A stretch of 64,000 nucleotides of DNA from an uncultured Ruminococcus sp. (GTDB taxonomy: Bacteria > Bacillota > Clostridia > Oscillospirales > Ruminococcaceae), in the NCBI GenBank assembly GCA_934463425.1, contig CAKSJP010000005.1, positions 1 to 64,000 on the forward strand. The letters run 5' to 3'. Position 1 is the stretch's first letter; each line of letters opens with the position of its first letter. A program made the position numbers and the translations under genes. A model generated the notes under the pieces. That model ran no database searches and was not told the DNA's origin. It worked only from the letters and a program-made list of their open reading frames with translations. Shown here piece by piece: positions 43,329 to 52,124 of this stretch.

Positions 43329-43463
43329 ACATTTTTTTGCAGAACTTGATATGCAGGGAATCATTCCTTTGGCAAAAGAAATTCCGGAAAATGATCCGCT
43401 GTGAAAAAGTGAGCATTGTGAGCAATGAGATGCACAGATCCTATCGTTTTTTATAGCATACAG

Positions 43464-43495
43464 AAACACCGCACAGAGCTTGTGCGGTGTTTTTT
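43464..43495 (+). terminator. Terminator after histidine kinase, palindrome family
   Basis: AACACCGCACA / TGTGCGGTGTT perfect 11-bp stem, 5-base loop, followed by TTTT. This copy shows the family can act as a true terminator. Confidence 0.85.
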
Positions 43496-43597
43496 AGAGT
43501 GTGTCCACATAAAATGTATGTGCGGATTTTCCAAACAAGCCCTAGTTATGCGAAAAAAATTTTAGGGCAACACGAAAATACAGACAGATCTGGTGCA

Positions 43598-45880
43598 TTA
43601 TTTTCCATATTTCCGGCGCAGCGATTTGGCAGCGGCAACCAGATTTTTCAGACTGGGGATCGTTTCAGCATTGCTTCTTGTTTTCAGTCCGCAGTCCGGG
43701 TTGACCCACAGCTTTTCTGCCGGGAGCTTGTCCAGCATTTTCTGCAGAGCCGTCTGAATCTCTTCCACAGATGGAATACGCGGCGAGTGGATGTCGTATA
43801 CACCGGGGCCGACTTCTGTCCGGAAGTGATTTTCTTTCAGAGCATCCAGAATGGTCAGATCAGAGCGGCTTGCTTCAAAGGTGATCACATCTGCATCCAT
43901 GTCATCAATTTCTTGAATGATATCAGTAAATTCACTGTAGCACATATGTGTGTGAATCTGCGTATCCGGTTTTACACCGCTGTGCACCAGTCGGAATGCC
44001 GGAATCGCCCAGTCCAGATAGTCGCTTTTCCAGTCGGATTTCCGAAGCGGCAGTTTTTCACGCAGTGCAGCTTCATCTACCTGGATCATGTGAATGCCGT
44101 TGGCTTCCAGATCGAGCACTTCTTCCCGAATGGCAAGAGCGATCTGATATGCACTTTCCTTCAGGGAAATGTCCTCCCGCGGGAATGACCAGTTCAAAAT
44201 TGTGACCGGCCCGGTCAGCATGCCTTTCATTGGCTTGTCCGTGAGACTTTGAGCATAGACAGACCATTTCACCGTCATTGGTTTTGCCCGGGAGATGTCT
44301 CCCCAGATTACCGGCGGTTTTACGCAGCGTGTTCCGTAAGACTGTACCCATGCCTTTTCTGTGAAAAGATAACCGTCCAGGCATTCTCCGAAGTATTCAA
44401 CCATGTCATTTCGTTCAAATTCACCATGTACCAGGACATCCAGACCGATTTCTTCCTGTAATGCAACACAGTCTGCAATACGCTGCTTCATATCTGCATC
44501 GTATTGTTCCTCAGAAAGCTCGCCCTTGCGGAATGCCGCGCGCGTCTTTCTGACATCCGCAGTCTGCGGGAAAGAACCGATGGTTGTAGTAGGGAAGAGC
44601 GGCAGCTGGAATGCTTCTTTTTGCAGTTTTTCCCGTTCTGCAAATGCCGGGCATCTGACAAAATCAGCATTGGACAGTGCTGCAACACGTTCCTGTACCG
44701 CAGCGTTTTTGCCGCTTCTGGGTTCTGTAAACAGGCGCAGATTTTCCTGGTATTCTGCAGTTTCTGCGGGAACAGATGCCGTGAGAATCTTTTTGAGGGC
44801 GGCAAGCTCCGCAAGCTTTTCTTCTGCATAGGCAAAGTACTTTTTGTAGCAGTCAGAGAGCTTTGTTTCATTTTTCAGGGTGTACGGCACATGCAGGAGT
44901 GAGCAGGAAGTATTGAGTACGATCTCACAACCGCATTTTTGCAGTGCTGCGATGGTATGCAGCGTGTTGGCATAGTGATTTTTCCAGATGTTTTTTCCGT
45001 TGACCACACCGGCGAAGAGCACTTTCTCCTTTGGAAAACCGTTTTTCTCGACGAGTGCGAGACTTTTCTTGCCCTCTGTAAAGTCCAGACCGATTCCATC
45101 GAAATCCAATGCACAAGCTTCAGAGTAGCAGTCACGGATATCTCCAAAATAGGTTTGCAGCAGCACCTTGACATTTTGCTTTTCCGAGAGGATCTTCTGA
45201 TAAAGCTGAATGAAGAGAGCCTTATCCTCTGCCGTCATATCCATGACCAGGCACGGCTCATCGATCTGCACCCATTCTGTGCCCAGTGATGCGAACTGCT
45301 TCAGAATCTCACAATAAGCATTAGCAGTATCGGCTGCAAAGTCTGCTGCTGTCTTTTTGCCCGTGTACTTTGCAAGCTTTAAAAACGTATAAGCGCCGAT
45401 AATGACCGGCTTGGTGACAACTCCATTTTCCTTTGCTTCCTGGAACAGCACAAAGGGCTTGCTGCCGGAAAGCCGGATTACTGTGTCATCGTCTATTTCA
45501 GGAACCATGTAGTGATAGTTGGTATTAAACCACTTTTTCATGGCAAACGCGCGGACATCGCCGGCTTCTCCCTGATATCCTCTTGCCATTGCAAAGTAGG
45601 TGTCCAGCTCTGACAAGTGCAGATCTTGATATCGTTTTGGAACAGCGTGCAGCAGGATCGCAGTGTCCAGCATGCCGTCATAGAAAGAAAAATCGTTCGA
45701 CGGAATCAGATCCAGTCCGCTGCTTTTTTGTGCGTTTAAATTTTTCAGACGGAGTGCTGCTGCAGTTTCCTGCAGTGCAGAAGCAGTCAGCTCTCCTCTA
45801 AAATATTTTTCACATGCAAATTTTAGTTCTCTGAGAGAACCGATTCTGGGATAACCCACAATAGAAGTTTTCATAGCCAT
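43598..45880 (-). CDS. metE: Cobalamin-independent methionine synthase
   Basis: 760 residues, the usual length. The zinc and substrate motifs are HGEFERNDMVEYFGE, IHTHMCYSEF and NPDCGLKTRS in the C-terminal barrel; the N-terminal barrel starts TSIVGYPRIGSLRELKFACE. It methylates homocysteine from 5-methyltetrahydrofolate-triglutamate. A TATAAT lies just upstream on the minus strand (about 45909), with no SAM riboswitch visible in the short leader. Confidence 0.96.
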   Translation of the reverse strand: MAMKTSIVGYPRIGSLRELKFACEKYFRGELTASALQETAAALRLKNLNAQKSSGLDLIPSNDFSFYDGMLDTAILLHAVPKRYQDLHLSELDTYFAMARGYQGEAGDVRAFAMKKWFNTNYHYMVPEIDDDTVIRLSGSKPFVLFQEAKENGVVTKPVIIGAYTFLKLAKYTGKKTAADFAADTANAYCEILKQFASLGTEWVQIDEPCLVMDMTAEDKALFIQLYQKILSEKQNVKVLLQTYFGDIRDCYSEACALDFDGIGLDFTEGKKSLALVEKNGFPKEKVLFAGVVNGKNIWKNHYANTLHTIAALQKCGCEIVLNTSCSLLHVPYTLKNETKLSDCYKKYFAYAEEKLAELAALKKILTASVPAETAEYQENLRLFTEPRSGKNAAVQERVAALSNADFVRCPAFAEREKLQKEAFQLPLFPTTTIGSFPQTADVRKTRAAFRKGELSEEQYDADMKQRIADCVALQEEIGLDVLVHGEFERNDMVEYFGECLDGYLFTEKAWVQSYGTRCVKPPVIWGDISRAKPMTVKWSVYAQSLTDKPMKGMLTGPVTILNWSFPREDISLKESAYQIALAIREEVLDLEANGIHMIQVDEAALREKLPLRKSDWKSDYLDWAIPAFRLVHSGVKPDTQIHTHMCYSEFTDIIQEIDDMDADVITFEASRSDLTILDALKENHFRTEVGPGVYDIHSPRIPSVEEIQTALQKMLDKLPAEKLWVNPDCGLKTRSNAETIPSLKNLVAAAKSLRRKYGK

Positions 45881-45970
45881 TGTCCTTTCCGCTTTAAGCT
45901 GTATTTATTATAGCATAAACATATGGCTATGTGGTAACTCCTGTTTTTTATTGCTGGCAATAGAAAAAAG

Positions 45971-46306
45971 CTATGCTGAATCGCGGCACCTTTTCTTTAC
46001 CGTATCTGCTGCCAGATAGATCAATTCGGAATTGGATGGCTTTCCTTGTGTGCTTGAAAAGTGCTGATTCAGATGGTTTTGAACATATGTTTTGTCAATG
46101 GCATAACGAATGGCACGTTCTATACTGGGGCAGCTGCAATTGTGTGCAGCTGCAATATTTTGTAAAATCGGCATGATTGGCTGAATTGGATCCTGCAGCA
46201 CCAGCAATACGGCTTCCTTCAGATAACCGCATCCCTTTAAATGCGGTAAAATGGAAAATTCCCTTTCGATTACCTCAGAAATTGTAGAATAAAGATACGG
46301 ATTCAT
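45971..46306 (-). CDS. Stand-alone Spo0A C-terminal DNA-binding domain protein
   Basis: 111 residues, all corresponding to the Spo0A output domain: LPHLKGCGYLKEAVLLVLQD, the recognition helix region SCPSIERAIRYAIDKTY and QGKPSNSELIYLAADTV (Spo0A has TPSRVERAIRHAIE and GKPTNSEFIA). There is no receiver domain. ATG 46306 is chosen for GGAG at 6-bp distance. It may bind 0A-box-like DNA without phosphorylation control. Confidence 0.82.
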   Translation of the reverse strand: MNPYLYSTISEVIEREFSILPHLKGCGYLKEAVLLVLQDPIQPIMPILQNIAAAHNCSCPSIERAIRYAIDKTYVQNHLNQHFSSTQGKPSNSELIYLAADTVKKRCRDSA

Positions 46307-46323
46307 ATACATCTCCACAAAAG

Positions 46324-46355
46324 CAGAAGAAGCACATGGCTGTGTGCTTCTTCTG
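46324..46355 (-). promoter_or_regulatory. Perfect hairpin in the leader of the Spo0A_C gene
   Basis: 13-bp perfect stem CAGAAGAAGCACA with 6-base loop ending about 17 bases before the start codon, next to the ribosome site. It has no T run, so translation control or an mRNA end is more likely than termination. Confidence 0.5.
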
Positions 46356-46392
46356 TCACGTTTCATTTTTTCATTTTTCTCTCTACAAGAGC

Positions 46393-46822
46393 ATACCCAG
46401 GCGATACTGCACAAAGCTTTATACAGTATTGCTCTTTATAAATTATATCGCAATTTTTGTCAGAAATCAATACCAAATCCCCCAAATGACAGTTTTAGTC
46501 CCCCAAATGCATTGCTTCGTTAGAACTTGTATGGAAAATTCATACATTTGTCAAAACATCCCTAGATCACTGTCTTTGTCGTCGAAAAAACTTGTCAAGC
46601 GATAGCCTGTCTGCAGGTTCGCTCCTAACATACAATCATTTCTGTGCATTCTTCAAACATCATCGTTTTTCAAACGATTCCTAAAACCTATAAAAACATT
46701 TTTTGAAAGAGATCTTATGGTAGAATACTCTTGATTTCTCCTGCCGTAAGGGACGCTAGAAGCCGGATTCGTATGTCAGGAGCAATACCATATCAAACCC
46801 GCCTGTGCGGTGCTGCTCCTGG
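46393..46822. repeat. Repeat-rich intergenic stretch
   Basis: Holds a GATACTGCACAAAGC palindrome (46393-46432), a long degenerate copy of the GGNTTRTTTGAAAAA element (about 46520-46690: ACATTTGTCAAAACATCCCT, CTGTGCATTCTTCAAACA, GTTTTTCAAACGATTCCTA) and a GGAGCAATACC...GGTGCTGCTCC hairpin (46781-46822). No gene. Confidence 0.5.
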
Positions 46823-46856
46823 TATTATTGCTTCGTGCCGATGCGCCGAAATGCAT

Positions 46857-46885
46857 TTGACATTTCGGAGACCCTGTGCTACAAT
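46857..46885 (+). promoter_or_regulatory. Promoter of CobW-family gene
   Basis: TTGACA, 17-bp spacer, TACAAT, 27 bases before the start codon. Confidence 0.8.
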
Positions 46886-46911
46886 AAAAGAAAATAGAAA
46901 GGATGAGCAAT

Positions 46912-47889
46912 ATGACGAAAATCGACTTGATCACAGGTATTCTCGGCTCTGGAAAAAGTACACTGATTCATCATTATGCAGAACATCTGATCCGGCAGGG
47001 AAAACGCATTGCCATTTTGGAAAATGATTTTGGCGCAGTGAATGTGGATATGGTCATGTTTCAAGATTTGAAAGGAGAGAATTGTCAGTTGGAGATGATC
47101 GCCGGCGGCGGAGATCCCTGTTGTCATAAACGGCGATTTAAGACACAGTTGATTTCCCTTGGAATGCAGCATTTTGATCGTGTCATTCTTGAACCGTCAG
47201 GGATTTTTGATATGGATGAATTTTTTGATACGCTATATGAATCTCCACTGGATCGTTGGTTTGAAATCGGCAGCATTCTGACTGTGCTCGATGCAGAAAC
47301 ACCGGAGATTCTCTCTGCCCAGATGGAGTATTTATTAGCATCTGAGGCTGCCTGCTGCGGAAAGCTGGTTTTGAGCAAATGGCAGGAGCTGAAGCGTGAA
47401 ACGCCGGAGCAGATTACAGAGCGCCTTTTAAATCATTTGAACCGCGCTCTGACAGGCATTCAATGCAAGCGTCAGTTTTGCACGAAGGATGTCTGGGTGC
47501 GGGATTGGAACGTTTTGACAGAGGCAGATTATGAAATGCTTCAGACTGCCGGCTATTGTAATTATAGTTATGTAAAGCAATTTCGCACCGAGACGATTCA
47601 GAGTGAGGTGCATTATTTTATGCATCTTGCTATTCCGGAGACAGAGATCCAGCCGTTAATGCATCAGATCATGTCAGATCCCTCTTGTGGGAAAATCTAT
47701 CGGATCAAAGGGGCGCTTCCGACAAAGGATGGCTGGCTGAAGATCAATGCTACTGCGGAAAAAACGGAAATATCTCCGATTCCGGATGGCCAGGCAGTGC
47801 TGATCGTAATCGGAGATAATGTTCAAAAGGAAAAAATTGACGGCTATTTGCAGTCCTTGAATACGGATGAAAAATATATTTCCATTTAG
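46912..47889 (+). CDS. CobW/COG0523-family GTPase (metal chaperone type)
   Basis: 325 residues. Walker A ITGILGSGKSTLIHHYA, AILENDFGAVNVD, Walker B region VILEPSGIFDMDE, and a CobW C-terminal domain (about 225-320). The family's CXCC metal motif is reduced to GGGDPCCHK and the guanine motif NKxD reads LSKW. It should load a metal (zinc, nickel or cobalt) into a client; which one cannot be told. ATG 46912 follows AAAGGATG. Confidence 0.85.
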   Translation: MTKIDLITGILGSGKSTLIHHYAEHLIRQGKRIAILENDFGAVNVDMVMFQDLKGENCQLEMIAGGGDPCCHKRRFKTQLISLGMQHFDRVILEPSGIFDMDEFFDTLYESPLDRWFEIGSILTVLDAETPEILSAQMEYLLASEAACCGKLVLSKWQELKRETPEQITERLLNHLNRALTGIQCKRQFCTKDVWVRDWNVLTEADYEMLQTAGYCNYSYVKQFRTETIQSEVHYFMHLAIPETEIQPLMHQIMSDPSCGKIYRIKGALPTKDGWLKINATAEKTEISPIPDGQAVLIVIGDNVQKEKIDGYLQSLNTDEKYISI

Positions 47890-47956
47890 GGGTTGTTTGA
47901 AACAGCGATGTTTGAAAAAAAGCCAGACAGTGATTTCTGGCAAAACTGCAAAAAGC

Positions 47957-47995
47957 AAAAAGAGCGTATCGAAGCCGTTTCGATACGCTCTTTTT
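47957..47995. terminator. Bidirectional terminator after CobW gene
   Basis: 17-bp perfect stem AAAAAGAGCGTATCGAA with 5-base loop; T5 on either strand ends both the CobW and the facing ABC transporter transcripts. It lies just after a partial GGGGTTGTTTGAAA repeat (47886-47945). Confidence 0.92.
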
Positions 47996-48085
47996 GGCAC
48001 AAACAATATGTGCTGGATGAATCATAATACTTTCAGCGATAATCTGCAAACATGACTTGACAAGCCATACAAGGGGAGAAGCAGC

Positions 48086-48811
48086 TTACAACACCTTGGA
48101 AAGAAATTCCCGGAGACGGGGATTTTGAGGATTGCTGAAAAATTCCTGTGGTTCATTTTCTTCTACAATTCTGCCGCTGTCCATAAACATTACGCGAGAG
48201 GCAACTTCTTTAGCAAATCCCATCTCATGAGTGACTACTACCATGGTCATGCCGTCATCTGCCAGCTCTCTCATTAAGCTTAATACCTCGCCGACCATTT
48301 CCGGGTCTAGTGCTGAGGTGGGCTCGTCGAAAAGCATTACATCCGGATTCATAGCAAGTGCACGGGCAATTGCAATACGCTGTTTTTGGCCGCCGGAAAG
48401 CTGATTCGGATACTGATTGGCTTTGTCAGAAAGACCTACTTTTTTCAGCAGTTCTACGGCTTTCTGGTCAGCTTCTTCTTTTGTGAGACGTTTAAGCTTT
48501 ACTGGCGCAAGGGTAATGTTTTTCTGGATTGTCAGATGTGGAAATAAATGAAAATGCTGAAAAACCATGCCCATTTTCTGCCGCACAGCATAAAGCTGAC
48601 GGTCGGACATGCTTGTCAGATCTTGCTCTTCAAACAGAATCTGGCCGCTGCTGGGCTGCTCCAAACGATTCAGACATCGAAGAAATGTACTCTTACCAGA
48701 ACCGGAAGGTCCGATGATAACAACCTTTTCGCCCTTTTCAATATTGGTGGAAATATCCTTCAAAATGTGAAGATCTCCAAAGGATTTATTCAGATGTTTA
48801 ACCTCGATCAC
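48086..48811 (-). CDS. Polar amino acid ABC transporter ATPase
   Basis: 241 residues. Walker [16 protein letters not shown], signature [16 protein letters not shown], Walker [18 protein letters not shown]-loop VVTHEMGFA. GlnQ/HisP type. Overlaps the permease gene by 14 bases. Third gene of the minus-strand operon. Confidence 0.94.
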   Translation of the reverse strand: MIEVKHLNKSFGDLHILKDISTNIEKGEKVVIIGPSGSGKSTFLRCLNRLEQPSSGQILFEEQDLTSMSDRQLYAVRQKMGMVFQHFHLFPHLTIQKNITLAPVKLKRLTKEEADQKAVELLKKVGLSDKANQYPNQLSGGQKQRIAIARALAMNPDVMLFDEPTSALDPEMVGEVLSLMRELADDGMTMVVVTHEMGFAKEVASRVMFMDSGRIVEENEPQEFFSNPQNPRLREFLSKVL

Positions 48812-49505
48812 TTCGAGCCAGCCTCCTTTCCAGACGCGTTACCAGAGAACTCAGGATCATGACCATGATCAAATAGATCAGCGCAACTGCGATCAGCGGC
48901 AGAAAAGCCTCATAGGTCTGGCTTCGGATAATATCGCCGCCCTTGGTCAGGTCGATTACCGCAATATATCCGGCAACTGAAGTTTCTTTCAGCAAAACGA
49001 TGCATTCGTTTGCCAGCGCCGGCAACACATTTTTGAATGCCTGGGGCAGGATGACAGAAAGCAGCGTTTTGGGATAGTTCAAGCCCAGACTGGAGCTTGC
49101 TTCAAACTGTCCGTTATCAATGGACATGATGCCGGAGCGCACGATCTCTGCCACATACGCCGCAGAGTTCAGACCGAACGCCAGCACTGCCACAAAGGTT
49201 TTCCCCACATTTACCGAGGCAAAAATGACGAAGTAGATGATCAGCAGCTGTACAACAACAGGCGTTCCGCGAATTACCGTCAAATAGATCCGTGCCAGAA
49301 CATTCAAAAAGCTCAGCTTTCCGGTCTTGTCATGGGTCGAACGGATAATTGCGATGAGAAATCCCAGCACCATACCCAGGATTACTGCAAAAAAGGTAAT
49401 CAACAGCGTGGTTTTTAAACCGTCCAGCAGGTACAGCCAACGGTCTTTTTCAATAAGCGTAGAATGGAATTTATTTATAAAATTATCAATAAAACTCACA
49501 GTCAT
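48798..49505 (-). CDS. Polar amino acid ABC transporter permease
   Basis: 235 residues, about 5 helices, with [28 protein letters not shown] and the coupling loop [22 protein letters not shown] (shortened here) that marks the HisMQ family. ATG after GGAGATA. Nine bases after the binding protein gene. Confidence 0.93.
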   Translation of the reverse strand: MTVSFIDNFINKFHSTLIEKDRWLYLLDGLKTTLLITFFAVILGMVLGFLIAIIRSTHDKTGKLSFLNVLARIYLTVIRGTPVVVQLLIIYFVIFASVNVGKTFVAVLAFGLNSAAYVAEIVRSGIMSIDNGQFEASSSLGLNYPKTLLSVILPQAFKNVLPALANECIVLLKETSVAGYIAVIDLTKGGDIIRSQTYEAFLPLIAVALIYLIMVMILSSLVTRLERRLARSDRG

Positions 49506-49514
49506 TATCTCCTG

Positions 49515-50300
49515 TTAGTCTTTCCGGACGATGATAACCTGTGTGGTCGTTGCATAGCCCTGTGTGAAGGATACGTTTTCCTCACGATCCGGTGTGACAG
49601 TCATGCCGGCTACACCCACATCTGCCTTGCCGGACTGTACAGCAGCGATGATGGAGTCAAATTCCATGTTCTCCACTTTCAGTTCCATGCCGATCTCGTC
49701 GCAGACTGCCTGCATCATATCTACATCAACGCCGACAATTGCATCACCGTCTACGCTCTCGTACGGCGGAAATTCCGCATTGGTTGCCATAACCAGCGTG
49801 CCGGTACGCTCCACGCTGTCATCCGGTGTATAGGACTTCTGGTCTGCGCTGTCGCCGATCCAATGGCTGACAATCTCATCCAGTGTGCCGTCCTCTTTCA
49901 GTTTGGTCAGAGCATCATCCAGCTTCTGTCCCAGTTCATCGTTGCCCTTCTTGTAAGCGATGGCGTATTCTTCCTCTGCAAAGGGGTCGTCCAGAATTTT
50001 CAGGGTGTCATTCTTTGCCACAAAAGCTTTTGCCGGCTCGCTGTCGATGATAACCGCGTCCAGCTTGCCCTGTTTCAGTGCCTGTACGGCATCTGCACCC
50101 TTGTTGTACGGTTCAACCTTGGCATCTTCTACATCACCTGCATAAATATAACCGGTTGTACCCAGTTGTGCACCGATGGTCTTTCCTTTCAGGTCATCGG
50201 CGCTGAACACGGTGTTGGCCGGTGTGCCGCAGGCGGTCATAGATACAGCGAGCATTGTACTTGCTGCCAGGAGTGCAATTGTTTTCGTTGCTTTTTTCAT
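49515..50300 (-). CDS. Amino acid-binding lipoprotein (SBP_bac_3) with circularly permuted halves
   Basis: 261 residues. Lipobox MTAC (Cys24). Residues 33-149 (SADDLKGKTIGAQLGTTGYI, VEPYNKGADAVQALKQGKLD, ILDDPFAEEEYAIAYKKGND, LDEIVSHWIG) are the normal second part of the family. A linker (150-167) leads to 168-261 (TLVMATNAEFPPYESVDGDA, IVGVDVDMMQAVCDEIGMEL, FDSIIAAVQSGKADVGVAGM, TVTPDREENVSF, TTQVIIVRKD), the normal first part, where the protein ends. The usual order is the reverse. It is first gene of the transporter operon and has a good ribosome site, so it is probably functional. Confidence 0.9.
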   Translation of the reverse strand: MKKATKTIALLAASTMLAVSMTACGTPANTVFSADDLKGKTIGAQLGTTGYIYAGDVEDAKVEPYNKGADAVQALKQGKLDAVIIDSEPAKAFVAKNDTLKILDDPFAEEEYAIAYKKGNDELGQKLDDALTKLKEDGTLDEIVSHWIGDSADQKSYTPDDSVERTGTLVMATNAEFPPYESVDGDAIVGVDVDMMQAVCDEIGMELKVENMEFDSIIAAVQSGKADVGVAGMTVTPDREENVSFTQGYATTTQVIIVRKD

Positions 50301-50356
50301 ACAAAAACTTCCTTTCTGTCAGTTTTTTTGCTGACTTGGCTTTTATTGCTGATATG

Positions 50357-50402
50357 CAGGGAAACACCGCACAAAGCTGATGTGACGGCTTTGTGCGGTA
50401 TT
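50357..50402 (-). repeat. Dispersed palindrome copy in the leader of the minus-strand ABC operon
   Basis: ACCGCACAAAGC and GCTTTGTGCGGT form a perfect 12-bp stem between promoter and start codon; no T run follows on the minus strand. Could act as an mRNA processing or attenuation hairpin. Confidence 0.65.
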
Positions 50403-50418
50403 GCCGCAATTCTTTTCT

Positions 50419-50447
50419 ATTATAATCGAAAATCAGAAAGAATGCAA
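50419..50447 (-). promoter_or_regulatory. Promoter of minus-strand amino acid ABC operon
   Basis: Minus-strand TTGCAT, 17-bp spacer, TATAAT. Confidence 0.75.
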
Positions 50448-50530
50448 GTCATTTTCAACCTTTTTTGATTTTTTTGCGTTTTTGATATGTTATGTTGATA
50501 AATTCTTTCATTTTCTATGTTGAAATCCGG

Positions 50531-50559
50531 TTGACAGAACTGAAAAACCATGCTATAAT
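50531..50559 (+). promoter_or_regulatory. Promoter of plus-strand amino acid ABC operon
   Basis: TTGACA, 17-bp spacer, TATAAT; full consensus, 74 bases before the start of the binding protein. Confidence 0.85.
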
Positions 50560-50632
50560 AGAAATTGTTTTTTTATAATAGTGTATTAGTGCTGTAAAGT
50601 GCTGATAGATGAGAAAAAAGGAGAGTTTTTGT

Positions 50633-51436
50633 ATGAAACAGAATTGGATGACTCGTTTGCTGGCTGGAGCTGCAGCAGGAACAATGACATTTGCATTGGC
50701 AGGCTGTGGAAATGGTGCTGACAACAAAAAAAGTGCCGACAAGGAAAAGTTCATTGTTGGCTTTGACGCAGCATTTCCGCCTTATGGCTATCAGGATGAA
50801 AACGGCGAGTATGTCGGCTTCGACCTGGATCTGGCTGCAGAAGTCTGCAAGCGGAACGACTGGGAACTGGTGAAGCAGCCCATCGACTGGAATGCCAAGG
50901 ACATGGAACTGAACTCCGGCACGATCAGCTGCATCTGGAACGGCTTTACCATGAATGGCCGTGAGGATGAATATGCTTGGACTGATCCGTATGTGGACAA
51001 CTCTCAGGTATTTGTAGTCAAGGAAGACAGCGGCGTTGCCACATTTGCTGACCTTGCAGGAAAGAGCGTTGCTGTACAGACAGACTCCTCTGCAGAGGCA
51101 GCCCTCAATGAAGATGATAATAAGGAATTGAAGGATTCTTTTAAGGAACTCGTTGTTGTTTCTGATTACAATACCGCATTTATGAATCTGGATTCCAATG
51201 CAGTTGATGCGATCGCCATGGACGTCGGCGTTGCAAAATATCAGATGGAATCCCGTGACGGTTCCTATAAGATCCTGGATGATGTTCTGTCTGCAGAACA
51301 GTATGCAGTTGGTTTTGCAAAGGACAATACCGAACTGCGGGACAAGGTGCAGAAAACACTGGATGAGATGCGGAAAGACGGTAAATTTGCAGAAATTGCA
51401 GAAAAGTGGGGTCTGACAGACTCTGTGATCGATTAA
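50633..51436 (+). CDS. Amino acid-binding lipoprotein, normal domain order
   Basis: 267 residues. Lipobox LAGC (Cys25). The first part EKFIVGFDAAFPPYGYQDEN, YVGFDLDLAAEVCKRN leads to the crossover SQVFVVKEDS, ADLAGKSVAVQTDSSAE, and ends with EIAEKWGLTD. This is the ordinary SBP_bac_3 order, in contrast to its divergent neighbour at 49515-50300. ATG 50633 after GGAGAG. The ligand is a polar amino acid, not further defined. Confidence 0.93.
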   Translation: MKQNWMTRLLAGAAAGTMTFALAGCGNGADNKKSADKEKFIVGFDAAFPPYGYQDENGEYVGFDLDLAAEVCKRNDWELVKQPIDWNAKDMELNSGTISCIWNGFTMNGREDEYAWTDPYVDNSQVFVVKEDSGVATFADLAGKSVAVQTDSSAEAALNEDDNKELKDSFKELVVVSDYNTAFMNLDSNAVDAIAMDVGVAKYQMESRDGSYKILDDVLSAEQYAVGFAKDNTELRDKVQKTLDEMRKDGKFAEIAEKWGLTDSVID

Positions 51437-51459
51437 ATCTCCGAAAGGAAGCTTTGGAT

Positions 51460-52113
51460 ATGTCTTTTTTTGATATTGTTGCACAGCTGAGCGACAGTAT
51501 GCTGCGTTCTACCGTGATCTTTCTGCTGACGCTGATATTCTCTATGCCTCTCGGCCTTTTGATCTGTATCGCACGAATGTACGCCTGGAAGCCGGTGCAG
51601 TGGCTGATGAAATTTTATATTTCTGTTGTCCGCGGCACGCCGCTGATGCTCCAACTGTTGGTGATCTACTTCGGCAAATACTTCTTATTTGGGCTGCCTC
51701 TGACCACGAGCTATCGCTTTTGGGCTGTTATCATTGCGTTTTCGCTGAACTATGCCGCATATTTTGCAGAAATTTTCCGAAGCGGCATTCAGTCGATTCC
51801 CATCGGGCAGCATGAAGCTGCAAAAATTTTGGGATACGGCCGTATGCAGAAATTCCTGCGGATCATTACACCGCAGATGATCAAGCGCGTTCTGCCTGCT
51901 GTAACCAACGAGTCGATTACTCTGGTCAAGGATACGTCTCTTGCGTTTGCAATTTCCTACATTGAATTGTTTACGGAAACGCAGATGATCGCCGCCGCAC
52001 AAACTTCGATGCTGCCTTATCTGGCTGCTGCGATTTTCTACTATGCTTTCAATCTGATTGTTGCAGGACTGATGTCTCTGTTGGAGAAAAAGCTGAACTA
52101 CTACAAGATTTAA
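51460..52113 (+). CDS. Polar amino acid ABC transporter permease
   Basis: 217 residues, about 5 helices; [20 protein letters not shown] and [20 protein letters not shown] mark the HisMQ family. ATG 51460 follows GAAAGGAAG. Central gene of the plus-strand operon. Confidence 0.93.
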   Translation: MSFFDIVAQLSDSMLRSTVIFLLTLIFSMPLGLLICIARMYAWKPVQWLMKFYISVVRGTPLMLQLLVIYFGKYFLFGLPLTTSYRFWAVIIAFSLNYAAYFAEIFRSGIQSIPIGQHEAAKILGYGRMQKFLRIITPQMIKRVLPAVTNESITLVKDTSLAFAISYIELFTETQMIAAAQTSMLPYLAAAIFYYAFNLIVAGLMSLLEKKLNYYKI

Positions 52114-52124
52114 GAGGTGCCGCA

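Noticed and set aside
45881-45970. Possible SAM riboswitch before metE
   Set aside because: The stretch is too short and lacks the S-box conserved pairing; only a -10 like TATAAT is seen.
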